Of a DNA stretch of 64,000 bases, positions 20,556 through 29,933 are shown in pieces. The first letter of the stretch is position 1. Each line of letters opens with the position of its first letter. The notes beneath the pieces are model-generated. The model was not told the DNA's origin and did not search any database. It worked only from the letters and a program-made list of their open reading frames with translations. Made by a program: the position numbers and the translations under genes. Origin of the DNA: Halomonas sp. Bachu 37 (lineage in GTDB: Bacteria > Pseudomonadota > Gammaproteobacteria > Pseudomonadales > Halomonadaceae); assembly GCF_039691755.1 (NCBI RefSeq), contig NZ_CP137552.1, positions 806,001 through 870,000 of the forward strand, written 5' to 3'.

Positions 20556-21479
20556 TCAGTCAGCGGAAGTTATTGGGGAGTCGTTCGGAAAAGACAACGC
20601 CTGGCGCAGGGCCTGTGGCGCAACACCGCGCGCGCCGGAGGGTGCGGCACTGTCGGCGGCTTCGGCGGCGATATCAGTCAAGAACAGCAGCTCCGCGACC
20701 GTCGCCAGGGCGATGGCGTAGGGCGTCTTGTCGGCGCTCTTGTGACCGTTTGGCCCCACACCGATCGGACAGCGTACCCGGTCGAGTGCGGCGGCGCTGA
20801 ATCCTTCCCGCGCCAGGCGTGAGCGAAAGCTCGCCCATTTGCTGGCGGAACCGATCAAGCCGAGAGAAGCGTAGTCGCCACGCGCCAGCAAGGCCTTGAG
20901 CAGCTGGTAGTCCTCGCCATGGTCGTGGGTCAAGACCAAGGCATGTACCTGGGCGGGAAGCGCCGCCACGGCATCCTCGGGACGGGGCGCATGGCGGCAC
21001 TCGAGCCTGGGTTGGTGGGCCGCTTGTGCTGGGAAGGCCTCAACCCGGCTATCGTGCCACAGTAGTTTCCAGGGCAGCGGAGCGGCAAGATTGGCGATCC
21101 ATCGGCCGACATGTCCCGCGCCGAAAAGCGCAAGCGTAACCGGTGCGCCGGGAAACACGTCGATCAGCAGATTGACGAAGCCGCCACAACACTGGCCGCT
21201 ACGCCCGCCCAGGGAGAACGCTTCCAGGCTGATGCCGGCCTCGCCTGCGGCCAGGCGTTCACGGGCGATGGCGATAGCCTGCCACTCGAAGGTGCCGCCG
21301 CCCAGGGTGTCGTAGACGTGAGTGGCGGTCACCACCATGCGCGCGCCGGGTTCGCGGGGGGTGGAGCCGGCGCTGGTGACCTGGGTGATCAGCACATGCG
21401 GCTCGCCTTGCTGCTGCAGGCGGTGCAGCGCTGCGTGCCAGCTCTGCTGCGGGTCGAGATGAGCCTGGCCCGTTGTCAC
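20556..21479 (-). CDS. xdhC: Xanthine dehydrogenase accessory protein XdhC
   Basis: This protein binds and sulfurates the molybdenum cofactor and inserts it into XdhB. It has 307 residues from a GTG that overlaps the xdhB stop (GTGA). An N-terminal XdhC domain carries the GRSGQCCGG cysteine pair near residue 100. A C-terminal Rossmann-like domain starts at LALFGAGHVGRWIA. The overlap implies translational coupling to xdhB. Confidence 0.94.
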   Translation of the reverse strand: MTTGQAHLDPQQSWHAALHRLQQQGEPHVLITQVTSAGSTPREPGARMVVTATHVYDTLGGGTFEWQAIAIARERLAAGEAGISLEAFSLGGRSGQCCGGFVNLLIDVFPGAPVTLALFGAGHVGRWIANLAAPLPWKLLWHDSRVEAFPAQAAHQPRLECRHAPRPEDAVAALPAQVHALVLTHDHGEDYQLLKALLARGDYASLGLIGSASKWASFRSRLAREGFSAAALDRVRCPIGVGPNGHKSADKTPYAIALATVAELLFLTDIAAEAADSAAPSGARGVAPQALRQALSFPNDSPITSAD

Positions 21480-23917
21480 GACACTTGCCTCGAACGTTCG
21501 CGTAGTGCCTGTGCCGCCATCAACACCCGCTCGGGAGTGGCGGGCGTGTCCAGGCGTGGTGATTCATGATAATCCGTCAGGCTGGCGAGGGCGTCTCTCA
21601 ACGCCGACCACACACTGATGCCCAGCATGAACGGGGGTTCGCCGACCGCCTTGGAGCGATAGAGGCTGGCCATCGAGTTGGGATGGCCCTCCATCAACGC
21701 CACGTTGAATACCGGCGGCAGGTCGCCGAACGTGGGGATCTTATAGGTGGCGGGGCCATCGCTGATCAAGCGCCCGGCCTCGTTCCACTTCAGCTCTTCG
21801 CTGGTCAGCCAGCCCATGCCCTGGATGAAGGCGCCCTCGATCTGGCCCAGGTCGATCGACGGGTTGAGGGAGTCGCCCACGTCGTGCAGTACGTCCACCC
21901 GGTCCACCTGGTATTCGCCGCTCAGGGTGTCCACGCTGACTTCGGCCACGGCGGCCCCGAACGCGTAGTAATAGAAGGGGCGGCCCTGGCCGACGGCGCG
22001 GTCGTAGTGAATCAGCGGCGTGGCGTAGAAGCCCTTTTCCGAAAGCGAGACGCGATTGAGATAGGCGCTCTGCACCAGTTCGCCCCAGGCGATGCGGCGC
22101 TCGCTCTCGCCATGGCCCGCCACCAGTTCGCCGTTTTCCAGACGCATGCCTTCGCGGTCGAGCCCTCCCAGCGATTCACCGAAATGTTGCGCGGCGAAAT
22201 CGAACAGGCGGCGGCGTAGCTTGCCGGCGGCGTCGCGGGCGGCCATGCCGTTCAGGTCGGCGCCGCTGGAGGCCGCCGTGGGCGAGGTATTGGGCACCTT
22301 GTCGGTGCGCGTGGCGGTGATGCGCACTTGGCTGAGGTCGAGCCCCAGCTCGCGGGCTACCACCTGGCAGATCTTGGTGTGCAGGCCCTGGCCCATTTCC
22401 GTGCCGCCATGGTTGATCATCACGCTGCCGTCGGTATAGATGTGCAGCAGGGCGCCCGCCTGGTTGAGGTGCTGGGCGGTGAACGAGATACCGAACTTCA
22501 CCGGCGTCAGCGCCAGGCCTTTCTTGATGATGGGACTTGCGCCGTTGAAGTCGGCAATGTCGCGGCGGCGCTGCCAGTACTCGCTGCTGGTTTCCAGCTG
22601 TTCGATCAATTCGTGCAGAAGGGTGGTCTGGTCCACCTTCTGGCCGTAATGGGTAACGTCCCGGCCCGGCCGGTACAGGTTGCGCTTGCGGATGGTCAGC
22701 GGGTCTTCGCCCACGCGGCGGGCGATGTCGTCCATGGCGGCTTCGATCGCCATCATGCCCTGGGGGCCGCCGAAACCGCGAAAGGCCGTGTTGGAGGCGG
22801 TATGGGTACGGGCGCGATGTCCCGTAACTCGGGCTTCGCCCAAGGAGTAGGCGTTGTCCGAGTGGAACATCGCCCGGTCGACGATCGCGTCGGAGAGATC
22901 CGGCGAGTAGCCGCAGTCGCCAATGACGGTAATCTCGCCGCCCTGGATCACGCCTTGCTCGTCGATGCCCAGATGGTAGCGGTTATGGAAGGGGTGGCGC
23001 TTGCCGGTGGCGCGCATGTCCTCGCTGCGAGGCAGGCGCAGGCGCACGCTGCGGCCGGTGCGCCGGGCGATGATCGCGGCGATGCAGGCCCAGGGCGAGG
23101 CCTGGGTCTCCTTGCCGCCGAAGCCGCCGCCCATGCGCCGGACCTCGACGGTAACGGCGTGGAAGGGAATGTCGAGCACTTCGGCGACCAGCTTCTGGGT
23201 TTCGCTGGGGTGCTGGTTGGAGGTATGCACCACCACGCCTTCATCTTCGGTGGGATGCACCACGCAGGCCTGGCCTTCGAGATAGAAATGCTCCTGACCG
23301 CCGACGAACTGCTCGCCTTCGATCTGCAGGCTTGCCTGACCCAGCGCCAGTTTCCAGTTACCGCGCTCCTGCACATGGGTGGGGCGCACGAACTCCTCGC
23401 GTTCGGCGGCGGCTACCGGGTCAAGGCTCGCCGGCTGCTCGTCGATTTCCACCACCGCGCGCTGCACGGCCTGTCTCGCTGCCTTGTAGCTGCGTGCGGC
23501 GACGGCGAAAAGACACTGTCCGGCATAGCTGATCTCCTCGTCGACGAAGATCGGATCGCCGGGAAATACCGGGCCGATATCGGTATGGCCGGGGACTTCC
23601 TTGAAGGTGATGACATCGACCACATCGGGGTCGCGCTTGAGCGCTTCGAGGTCGAGTTTGGTCAGCCGACCGTGGGCCACCGGCGAGAGGCCGAGGGCGA
23701 CATGCAGGCCATCGGCGGGAATCTTCAAATCGTCGATGTACGCCGCCTTGCCGGTGACGTGCTTGACCGCGCTTTCGTGGAAGCCGGAGCTGCCGGCGTG
23801 CTGGTTGCCATGAACGTCCACGGTATGGCGGGCCAGAGGCGAGGAGCCCTTGATGCGGTCGTGGAGTTCCTCCCGCGCACGGCTGCTGGTGCCATCCACT
23901 TTAGTGAGCGTACGCAT
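21476..23917 (-). CDS. xdhB: Xanthine dehydrogenase, molybdopterin-binding subunit
   Basis: This 813-residue large subunit oxidises hypoxanthine and xanthine to urate at the molybdenum centre. Seen motifs include GGGFGGKETQ, the FRGFGGPQGM loop and the catalytic glutamate in AVGEPPFMLG near residue 758. The start overlaps the xdhA end by 17 bases. Length and domain order match the Rhodobacter/Pseudomonas two-subunit type. Confidence 0.96.
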   Translation of the reverse strand: MRTLTKVDGTSSRAREELHDRIKGSSPLARHTVDVHGNQHAGSSGFHESAVKHVTGKAAYIDDLKIPADGLHVALGLSPVAHGRLTKLDLEALKRDPDVVDVITFKEVPGHTDIGPVFPGDPIFVDEEISYAGQCLFAVAARSYKAARQAVQRAVVEIDEQPASLDPVAAAEREEFVRPTHVQERGNWKLALGQASLQIEGEQFVGGQEHFYLEGQACVVHPTEDEGVVVHTSNQHPSETQKLVAEVLDIPFHAVTVEVRRMGGGFGGKETQASPWACIAAIIARRTGRSVRLRLPRSEDMRATGKRHPFHNRYHLGIDEQGVIQGGEITVIGDCGYSPDLSDAIVDRAMFHSDNAYSLGEARVTGHRARTHTASNTAFRGFGGPQGMMAIEAAMDDIARRVGEDPLTIRKRNLYRPGRDVTHYGQKVDQTTLLHELIEQLETSSEYWQRRRDIADFNGASPIIKKGLALTPVKFGISFTAQHLNQAGALLHIYTDGSVMINHGGTEMGQGLHTKICQVVARELGLDLSQVRITATRTDKVPNTSPTAASSGADLNGMAARDAAGKLRRRLFDFAAQHFGESLGGLDREGMRLENGELVAGHGESERRIAWGELVQSAYLNRVSLSEKGFYATPLIHYDRAVGQGRPFYYYAFGAAVAEVSVDTLSGEYQVDRVDVLHDVGDSLNPSIDLGQIEGAFIQGMGWLTSEELKWNEAGRLISDGPATYKIPTFGDLPPVFNVALMEGHPNSMASLYRSKAVGEPPFMLGISVWSALRDALASLTDYHESPRLDTPATPERVLMAAQALRERSRQVS

Positions 23918-25361
23918 GGAGCATGACCTCCTGATCGGGTGTGGAAAGGGTCAGGTAGAGGCGTTCGAGCAGGTTGGCCGCCGCCAGGTTGCGGTATTCG
24001 GCGCTTCCACGAACATCACTCATGGGCTGGAAATCTTCGCTCATGGCCCGCTTGGCGGCACTGAAAACGTCGGCGCTGACAGGTTGACCGTCAAGACAGC
24101 GTTCGGTTGCCATCGCCCGCTTGGGTATGGCCGCCATACCACCGAATGCCACGCGTACCGCGTGCAGCGCGCCATCCTCATGGCGATAGCGGAAGGCGCC
24201 GAGGACGGCGGAAATATCGTCCTCCCGGCGCTTGGAGAGCTTCCATACCTTGAGAGTTTCATTGGCGGCGAGACGCGGCACGAAGATGCTCGCGATGACC
24301 TCGTCTTCGCCCAAGGCGGTACGCTTGTAGTCGAGGAAGAATTCTTCCAGCTCGATAATGCGCGTGCCCTGCGACGAGGCGAGCTGCAGCTTGGCGCCCA
24401 GCGCCAGCAGCACCGGGGGGCAATCGCCGATCGGCGAGGCATTGGCGATATTGCCGCCGAGCGTGCCGCGGTTGCGAACCTGGGCGGAGCCGAGCCGATG
24501 CAGCAAGTGGGCGAAAGCCGGCAGGTGCTCCTCGAACAGTGGCTGCAGGCGGGAGTACGTCACCGCGGCGCCGATCCACCAGCCCGGGCGATCCTCGTGG
24601 GTTGTCTCTTCGATGCCCAGCAGCTCTTCGACGCGGGACACGTCGATCAGCTGGTCGAGTATCGTGAGCCGTTGGGTGCTTTCCAGCCACAGGTCGGTGG
24701 CGCCGGCGACCAGGCGCGCCTGGGGCCGATCCCGGCGCAGCTGAACGAGCTCATCGAGGCTGCGGGGCTGGAAGAAAGCGGAACTGGTATTCGTGGCAGG
24801 GCTGGCGAGACCTGCCGATGCTGCGTCTTTAGGCGCGACATCGAGCCAGGCGGGGCGCTCGGTTGCATACTCCGCCATACTCAGCGCGGCGTCGCGAATG
24901 GGGCGATAGCCGGTACAGCGGCAGAGGTTGCCGCCTAGGGCCGCTTCGAGGCGCTCCGGGGTCAGCGGCGCGGGTTGTCGTGAATGGCTTTCATGCAGGG
25001 TGAACAGCGACATCACGATACCCGGCGTGCAGAAACCGCACTGGCTGCCGTGGCAATCGACCATGGCGGCCTGGGCCGGGTGCAGCCGCTGGCCTTGTGC
25101 CAGGCCCTCCACGCTCACCAGCGAGCGCCCCTGAAGCTGATGGGCCGGGGTGATGCAGCCGTTGGCGCTGTGATAATGTACCTTCCCTTCCGGGGAGGTC
25201 GAGCCGATGGCGACGGTGCAGGCGCCGCAGTCGCCGGAAGCGCAACCCTCCTTGGTGCCGGTGTAACCCAGCTGGTCACGCAGCAATTCCAATACGCTGG
25301 TATCGGGGGAAACGTCGCATTGCCGGGCCTCCCCATTGAGTAAAAAGTCAATTGTCGCCAT
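23901..25361 (-). CDS. xdhA: Xanthine dehydrogenase, FeS/FAD subunit
   Basis: This 486-residue small subunit passes electrons from the molybdenum site to NAD through two [2Fe-2S] clusters and FAD. Plant-type ferredoxin cysteines are seen in GCASGDCGACT, and the second cluster in QCGFCTPG and NLCRCTGY. The FAD domain follows from about residue 190, with the CO-dehydrogenase flavoprotein pattern. The ATG at 25361 has a GGGAG site; the open frame to 25436 runs through the operator region and is not used. Confidence 0.95.
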   Translation of the reverse strand: MATIDFLLNGEARQCDVSPDTSVLELLRDQLGYTGTKEGCASGDCGACTVAIGSTSPEGKVHYHSANGCITPAHQLQGRSLVSVEGLAQGQRLHPAQAAMVDCHGSQCGFCTPGIVMSLFTLHESHSRQPAPLTPERLEAALGGNLCRCTGYRPIRDAALSMAEYATERPAWLDVAPKDAASAGLASPATNTSSAFFQPRSLDELVQLRRDRPQARLVAGATDLWLESTQRLTILDQLIDVSRVEELLGIEETTHEDRPGWWIGAAVTYSRLQPLFEEHLPAFAHLLHRLGSAQVRNRGTLGGNIANASPIGDCPPVLLALGAKLQLASSQGTRIIELEEFFLDYKRTALGEDEVIASIFVPRLAANETLKVWKLSKRREDDISAVLGAFRYRHEDGALHAVRVAFGGMAAIPKRAMATERCLDGQPVSADVFSAAKRAMSEDFQPMSDVRGSAEYRNLAAANLLERLYLTLSTPDQEVMLHAYAH

Positions 25362-25383
25362 GCCGGACTCCCGCTGAATCTTG

Positions 25384-25399
25384 CTGACCGATTGGTCAA
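25384..25399. promoter_or_regulatory. RutR-like operator before xdhA
   Basis: On the minus strand this reads TTGACCAATCGGTCAG: a TTGACCA half-site and an inverted CGGTCAG half-site with 2 bp between. The E. coli RutR consensus is TTGACCA-N2-TGGTCAA, so five of seven positions match in the second half. It lies 23 bases before the xdhA start and 148 bases before the divergent RutR-like gene. Binding is inferred. Confidence 0.6.
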
Positions 25400-25546
25400 G
25401 TTGCTTGAGCTTGAGACAAAATGCCGCGGCTTGCAAGTGGTGAATGGATGTACTTTCGTGGAGTGTCTACAGCTTTTTTGCGCCGAAACAGGGCAATGCC
25501 GAGGGTGATGCGGTGTGCTGAACTTGGACTTTGTGTGGAGCCGTGA

Positions 25547-26182
25547 ATGACAGTGTCGCCCCCAACATCGGAAACAGGCACGCGTGAGCGCACCGAGCAG
25601 GCTATTCTCGGCGCGGCGGAAAAGGTATTCGCCCGCCACGGGTATCGTGGTGCCAGCCTTCAGGCCATTGCCGACGCGGCCGGGCTGCCCAAGGCCAACG
25701 TGCTGTATTACATGGGCAGCAAGCAGGCGCTGTATGTGCGCCTGCTCAATCGCATGATGCAGCGCTGGAATGCGGTACTCGAGGACATCACGCCGGAAAG
25801 CGACCCGGCCGAGGTGCTGCGCCATTTTATTCGCACCAAGATGGTGCTGGGGCAGCGCTATCCCGAAGGATCAAAGTTGTTCGCGGCGGAAATTCTTGCC
25901 GGGGCACCGTTTCTCGCCGAGTACCTGAGCGGTGAGTTGCGCCAGTGGACCCAGGAGCGCGCCGCCATCATTCGCCAGTGGAGCGACCAGGGCAAGATGG
26001 ACGCGGTCGATCCCTATTGGCTGATCTTTCTGATCTGGTCGGCCACCCAGCACTATACCGACTACAGCGCTCAGGTACTGGGGATCACCGGCCGTGACGC
26101 GCTTTCCACCGACGATCTGGAAGACATCACTCAGTTCCTGGTCACGGTGATCCTGAAAGGGTGCGGAGTCCATCCGCAATGA
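25547..26182 (+). CDS. RutR-like TetR-family regulator
   Basis: This 211-residue repressor has an N-terminal TetR helix-turn-helix (residues about 14-60, GASLQAIADAAGLPKANVLYY). Its C-terminal domain resembles that of RutR/YcdC (FAAEILAGAPFLAEYLSGEL, IFLIWSATQHYTDYSAQV). RutR senses uracil or thymine and controls pyrimidine and purine degradation. Divergence from the xdh operon supports control of purine catabolism here, with an unknown ligand. It has a GGAG site and overlaps hrpB by ATGA. Confidence 0.85.
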   Translation: MTVSPPTSETGTRERTEQAILGAAEKVFARHGYRGASLQAIADAAGLPKANVLYYMGSKQALYVRLLNRMMQRWNAVLEDITPESDPAEVLRHFIRTKMVLGQRYPEGSKLFAAEILAGAPFLAEYLSGELRQWTQERAAIIRQWSDQGKMDAVDPYWLIFLIWSATQHYTDYSAQVLGITGRDALSTDDLEDITQFLVTVILKGCGVHPQ

Positions 26183-28641
26183 GCGATGCCTTGCCGATCG
26201 AGGCGCGTCTTGGCGCTATCCGGCAAGCGCTAGGCGAGCATAGCCGTGTTCTTCTCGTGGCCCAGCCCGGTGCCGGGAAAACCACCCGGGTGCCCTTGGC
26301 TCTGCTCGATGAGCCGTGGTGCGCGGGCGGCAAGTTGCTGCTGCTGGAACCACGGCGAGTGGCCGCGCGGCTGGCGGCGGGCTTCATGGCCGCATCGCTT
26401 GGCGAGGAAGTCGGCGAGACGGTGGGCTATCGCATGCGCGGTGAAAGCCGCGTGGGGCCGAACACGCGGTTGGAAGTGGTAACCCAGGGCGTCCTGACTC
26501 GCCTGTTGCAGGATGATCCGCTGCTCGATGGCGTGGCGGGCATCATCTTTGATGAATTCCACGAACGCAGCCTGGAAGCGGATCTCGGTCTGGCGCTAGC
26601 GCTGGATATTCAGCAGGGCCTGCGCGACGAGCTGCGCCTGCTGGTCATGTCGGCGACCCTCGATACCTCGGCGTTGCTGAACGTGCTGGGCGAGCGTACG
26701 CCGCTGATCGAGTGCGAAGGGCGGCAGTTTCCGGTGACCACGCACTATCGCCCCTTGTCTCGGAGCGGGACGAGAAACCCGTCAAGGCTCGCCGATAGCG
26801 CCATGCAGCAGGCCGAGGTAGTGGTGGAGGCCGTGGAAACGGGCGCCGGTGACGTGCTGGTGATTCTGCCGGGGGTGGCGGAGATCGAACGCCTGGCACA
26901 AGCGCTTGATGCACGCATGCCGGAGGTCTGTATCCAGCCTTTGCACGGTCGTTTGCCTCTGGCCCGGCAGCGCGAGGCATTGCGGCCGGCAGCGGGGCGG
27001 CGGGTGGTGTTGGCCACCGCCATCGCCGAATCGAGTGTCACGGTCGAGGGGGTCGGGGCCGTGGTCGATGCCGGCCTCGAGCGTGTTCCCGCCTTCCAGC
27101 CCCGTAACGGGCTCTCGCGGTTGGAGACCCGTCGGGTCAATCGCGCCAGTGCCGATCAGCGGCGGGGGCGGGCCGGTCGCCAGGGGCCGGGGCACTGCTT
27201 TCGCCTATGGCCGCAAGAGCAGCCGCTGGTGGCTCACGGCGAACCGGAAATACGGCAGGCGGACCTCTCTTCGCTGGTGTTCGAACTGGCGCGCTGGGGC
27301 GTCAATAGTGCCGATGCCCTGACCTGGATGACGCCTCCGCCGCAAGGCGCCTGGCAAGCCGGTCGCGCGCTGCTGATGCGCTTGGGTGTGCTGGATCGCC
27401 AGGGCCGGTTGACGACGCTGGGAAGCCGCTGCAGCCGCTGGCCGGTATCGCCACGGCTGGCCGTCATGCTCGAGCGCGCCTTTGATTTCGATGCTACACC
27501 GTTGGCGTGTCAGGTGGCGGCCCTGCTGGAAAGCCGCGAAGGGACCCGCGACAAGGATCTTGCCTCCGCGCTGCGCCAACGGATGAACGAGCCCCAGCGC
27601 CATTCTCAATGGCATGCCCAGGCCTGGCGGTTGGCGCGGATTGGAGGAGTCAAGCTGGAGGCTTGCGGCGAGAGGGCGCTGGGTGAGTTGCTGGCGCTGG
27701 CGTATCCCGATCGAGTCGCCCAATGCCTGGAACCGGGGCGTTTTCGCCTGGCCGCGGGTGGCCTGGCAACGTTACCTTTGGATCACGCCTTGGCTCACCA
27801 GGACATTATCGTGGCCGTCGAGCTGGATGGCGATCCGAGTCAGGCGCGCATTTTCCAGGCCGTTGCTCTGAATGAAGCCCGCTTGCGCAGTCTGTACCCC
27901 GAAACCCGACAGTGGCAGCCGAGACTGGCCTGGTCATCTTCTCAGGGGCGACTGGTGGGCGAGGAGGTACAGGCGCTGGAGGCGGTGGTACTGGCAAGCC
28001 GCCCTCTGCACACGTTGCCCCCGGAAGCCGTTACGGCGGCACTTATCGAGGCGCTGCGTCGGCGCGGTCATCTGACAATGGACAAGTCCGCGCGCCAACT
28101 GCTGGGGCGTGTCGCCCTGCTGCGCCAGACGCTGGGCGAAGACTGGCCAGATTGGTCGATGCCGACGCTGTTGGCGACGCTCGAGACCTGGCTGGCGCCG
28201 TATTTGCCCGGCATCACCTGGCTGAGCGAGGTGGATAACTTGCCGCTGGCAACCATCCTGCTGGACAGCCTGGAGTGGTCCCGGCGAAATGAGCTGGACA
28301 CGTTGGCGCCATCGCGTTTGGCGGTACCCAGCGGCTCCGTAGTGGCGGTGGATTACCAGCCCTGCAACGAAGGCGGCGAGCCGGTGCTGGCGGTCAAACT
28401 GCAGGAAGTGTTCGGTTGGCGTTCAAGCCCGAGCGTTGTTCAGGGGAGAGTGCCGATCCTTCTGCATCTTCTCTCGCCGGCGCGCCGACCGCTTCAGGTC
28501 ACAAGCGATCTGGAGAGCTTCTGGAACAGCGGCTATCCCCAGGTGCGCAAGGAGATGCGCGGTCGCTACCCCAAGCACCCGTGGCCGGAAGATCCGCTGA
28601 CCGCCCAGGCGACGGCCAGGACCCGGCAGCGAAGCGGTTAG
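26179..28641 (+). CDS. hrpB: ATP-dependent helicase HrpB
   Basis: This DEAH-box RNA helicase-like protein has 820 residues and unknown physiological substrates. Motifs seen are I (AQPGAGKTT), II (DEFHER) and III (MSATLD). The helicase C-terminal domain with QRRGRAGRQGPG, the HA2 domain and the HrpB-specific C-terminal domain follow. The ATG overlaps the stop of the TetR gene; the open frame begins at a GTG six codons earlier. It is probably coupled to the regulator. Confidence 0.95.
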   Translation: MSDALPIEARLGAIRQALGEHSRVLLVAQPGAGKTTRVPLALLDEPWCAGGKLLLLEPRRVAARLAAGFMAASLGEEVGETVGYRMRGESRVGPNTRLEVVTQGVLTRLLQDDPLLDGVAGIIFDEFHERSLEADLGLALALDIQQGLRDELRLLVMSATLDTSALLNVLGERTPLIECEGRQFPVTTHYRPLSRSGTRNPSRLADSAMQQAEVVVEAVETGAGDVLVILPGVAEIERLAQALDARMPEVCIQPLHGRLPLARQREALRPAAGRRVVLATAIAESSVTVEGVGAVVDAGLERVPAFQPRNGLSRLETRRVNRASADQRRGRAGRQGPGHCFRLWPQEQPLVAHGEPEIRQADLSSLVFELARWGVNSADALTWMTPPPQGAWQAGRALLMRLGVLDRQGRLTTLGSRCSRWPVSPRLAVMLERAFDFDATPLACQVAALLESREGTRDKDLASALRQRMNEPQRHSQWHAQAWRLARIGGVKLEACGERALGELLALAYPDRVAQCLEPGRFRLAAGGLATLPLDHALAHQDIIVAVELDGDPSQARIFQAVALNEARLRSLYPETRQWQPRLAWSSSQGRLVGEEVQALEAVVLASRPLHTLPPEAVTAALIEALRRRGHLTMDKSARQLLGRVALLRQTLGEDWPDWSMPTLLATLETWLAPYLPGITWLSEVDNLPLATILLDSLEWSRRNELDTLAPSRLAVPSGSVVAVDYQPCNEGGEPVLAVKLQEVFGWRSSPSVVQGRVPILLHLLSPARRPLQVTSDLESFWNSGYPQVRKEMRGRYPKHPWPEDPLTAQATARTRQRSG

Positions 28642-28751
28642 GCGTCGCGGGCGATGAAAAAGTCGCCTTCCGCCGGCATGTCGACCAGACTCAAGACTCG
28701 TGTTGCTGTGGCTATCCGCTGCAGCGAGTGACAAGAGCAACGGGAGCGCGC

Positions 28752-29873
28752 ATGGCCGAGCGAACGACACTTATCCTGTCCGGGGGTAACGCCCTCGGTG
28801 CCTACCAAGCCGGAGCCTATGAGACGCTGCACGAACGTGGCATGCGTCCCGATGAAATATTCGCCGTCTCCACCGGCGCGATCAATGCCGCGTTGATCGC
28901 CGGCACCCCTGCCGAAAAGCGCGTGGACGCCTTGCGCGATTTCTGGGATTCCGCGGTGCAGGATGGTGTCTGGGGTTTCGGGGCTTCCTGTTGGCCCAAG
29001 CTATGGCACGTCAATCGGTCACGCGCTCTGCAATCGCTGCTCTTCGGCAGCCCCGCCTTCTACCGTCTGCGCCTACCGGGTGCTCTATCGGGGCTGCCGG
29101 GTGCGCCCCCGGATGCGGGGATCTACGATCTCGCTCCCCTGCGCGAGAGCCTGGAGCGCTCGATCGATTTCGACCGGCTGAACGACGGGCAGCTGAGAGT
29201 GGTGATCGTGGCCGTGGACGCCCACAGCGGCGAGGAGGTGCGCTTTGACTCCGCCGAAACGCCTATTGGCGTCGAGCATCTGCTGGCGAGCGGAGGCTTT
29301 CTTCCCTTCTTTCCGCCTACGCAGGTCGATGGGCGACTGCTGGTGGATGGCGGCATGGCGTCGAATCTGCCGCTGGAGGCGGCACTGGAAGAACCGACCC
29401 TGGAGAGCCGGTTATGTATCGCGCTGGATCTTTTCAGCCGTCGCGGCGCCGCCCTGAAAACCGTCGGGCAGGCGGTGGATCGCCAGCTGGAGCTGCTGCT
29501 TTCGGCCCAGACCTGGCGAGCACTGCAGAATCTTGAGCGAACCCACGAGCTGCGCCGACAGTTACGTCAGCTTGGCGAACGCATTCCCGAAGCCCTACGC
29601 GATGACCCCACCTTGGCCCCTGCCCTGAAGGAGGGTGCCAGAGCCGACGGCGCGACCACGCTGCTACTGCTCAGCCATGGCCGCGTGGAGCACGATACCG
29701 AGATGCGAGCTTTCGATTTTTCGCGCCGCTCCTTGAGCGAACGCTGGGAAACCGGCCGTGCGGATATGGCTCAAACCCTGGATATGCTGGGTTCCCGGCG
29801 TGCCGGCCGTGGTGAATTTGCCGTGCATGCATACAATGGTCGCGGCGCTGATGCTGACGAAACCACGGTATAA
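28752..29873 (+). CDS. Patatin-like phospholipase with DUF3734 tail
   Basis: This predicted serine lipid acyl hydrolase has 373 residues from the ATG at 28752, which has a GGAG site. The open frame extends back to 28416 only as a shadow of hrpB. The oxyanion glycines (SGGNALGAYQAG), the nucleophile serine in AVSTGAINAA (first Gly of the usual GxSxG replaced by Ala) and the dyad Asp in DGGMASNLPL are all present. The C-terminal segment FSRRSLSERWETGRADM fits DUF3734. No signal peptide is present, so it probably acts in the cytosol or at the membrane. Confidence 0.88.
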   Translation: MAERTTLILSGGNALGAYQAGAYETLHERGMRPDEIFAVSTGAINAALIAGTPAEKRVDALRDFWDSAVQDGVWGFGASCWPKLWHVNRSRALQSLLFGSPAFYRLRLPGALSGLPGAPPDAGIYDLAPLRESLERSIDFDRLNDGQLRVVIVAVDAHSGEEVRFDSAETPIGVEHLLASGGFLPFFPPTQVDGRLLVDGGMASNLPLEAALEEPTLESRLCIALDLFSRRGAALKTVGQAVDRQLELLLSAQTWRALQNLERTHELRRQLRQLGERIPEALRDDPTLAPALKEGARADGATTLLLLSHGRVEHDTEMRAFDFSRRSLSERWETGRADMAQTLDMLGSRRAGRGEFAVHAYNGRGADADETTV

Positions 29874-29890
29874 CGTTTGCCAGTACCGTG

Positions 29891-29933
29891 CGATTTATCA
29901 ATATCGGTCGATTTATCAGCATCGGTCGATTTA
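29891..29933. repeat. 18-bp tandem repeat at a convergent gene end
   Basis: Two near-identical 18-bp units (29891-29908 and 29909-29926) and a 7-base third partial unit, all starting CGATTTA, lie between the patatin gene and the convergent ATPase gene and run into the ATPase stop codon. Function is unknown. Confidence 0.75.

Noticed and set aside
22328..23926. 532-codon open frame antisense to xdhB
   Set aside because: Shadow of xdhB; no recognisable fold and fully contained in a certain gene.
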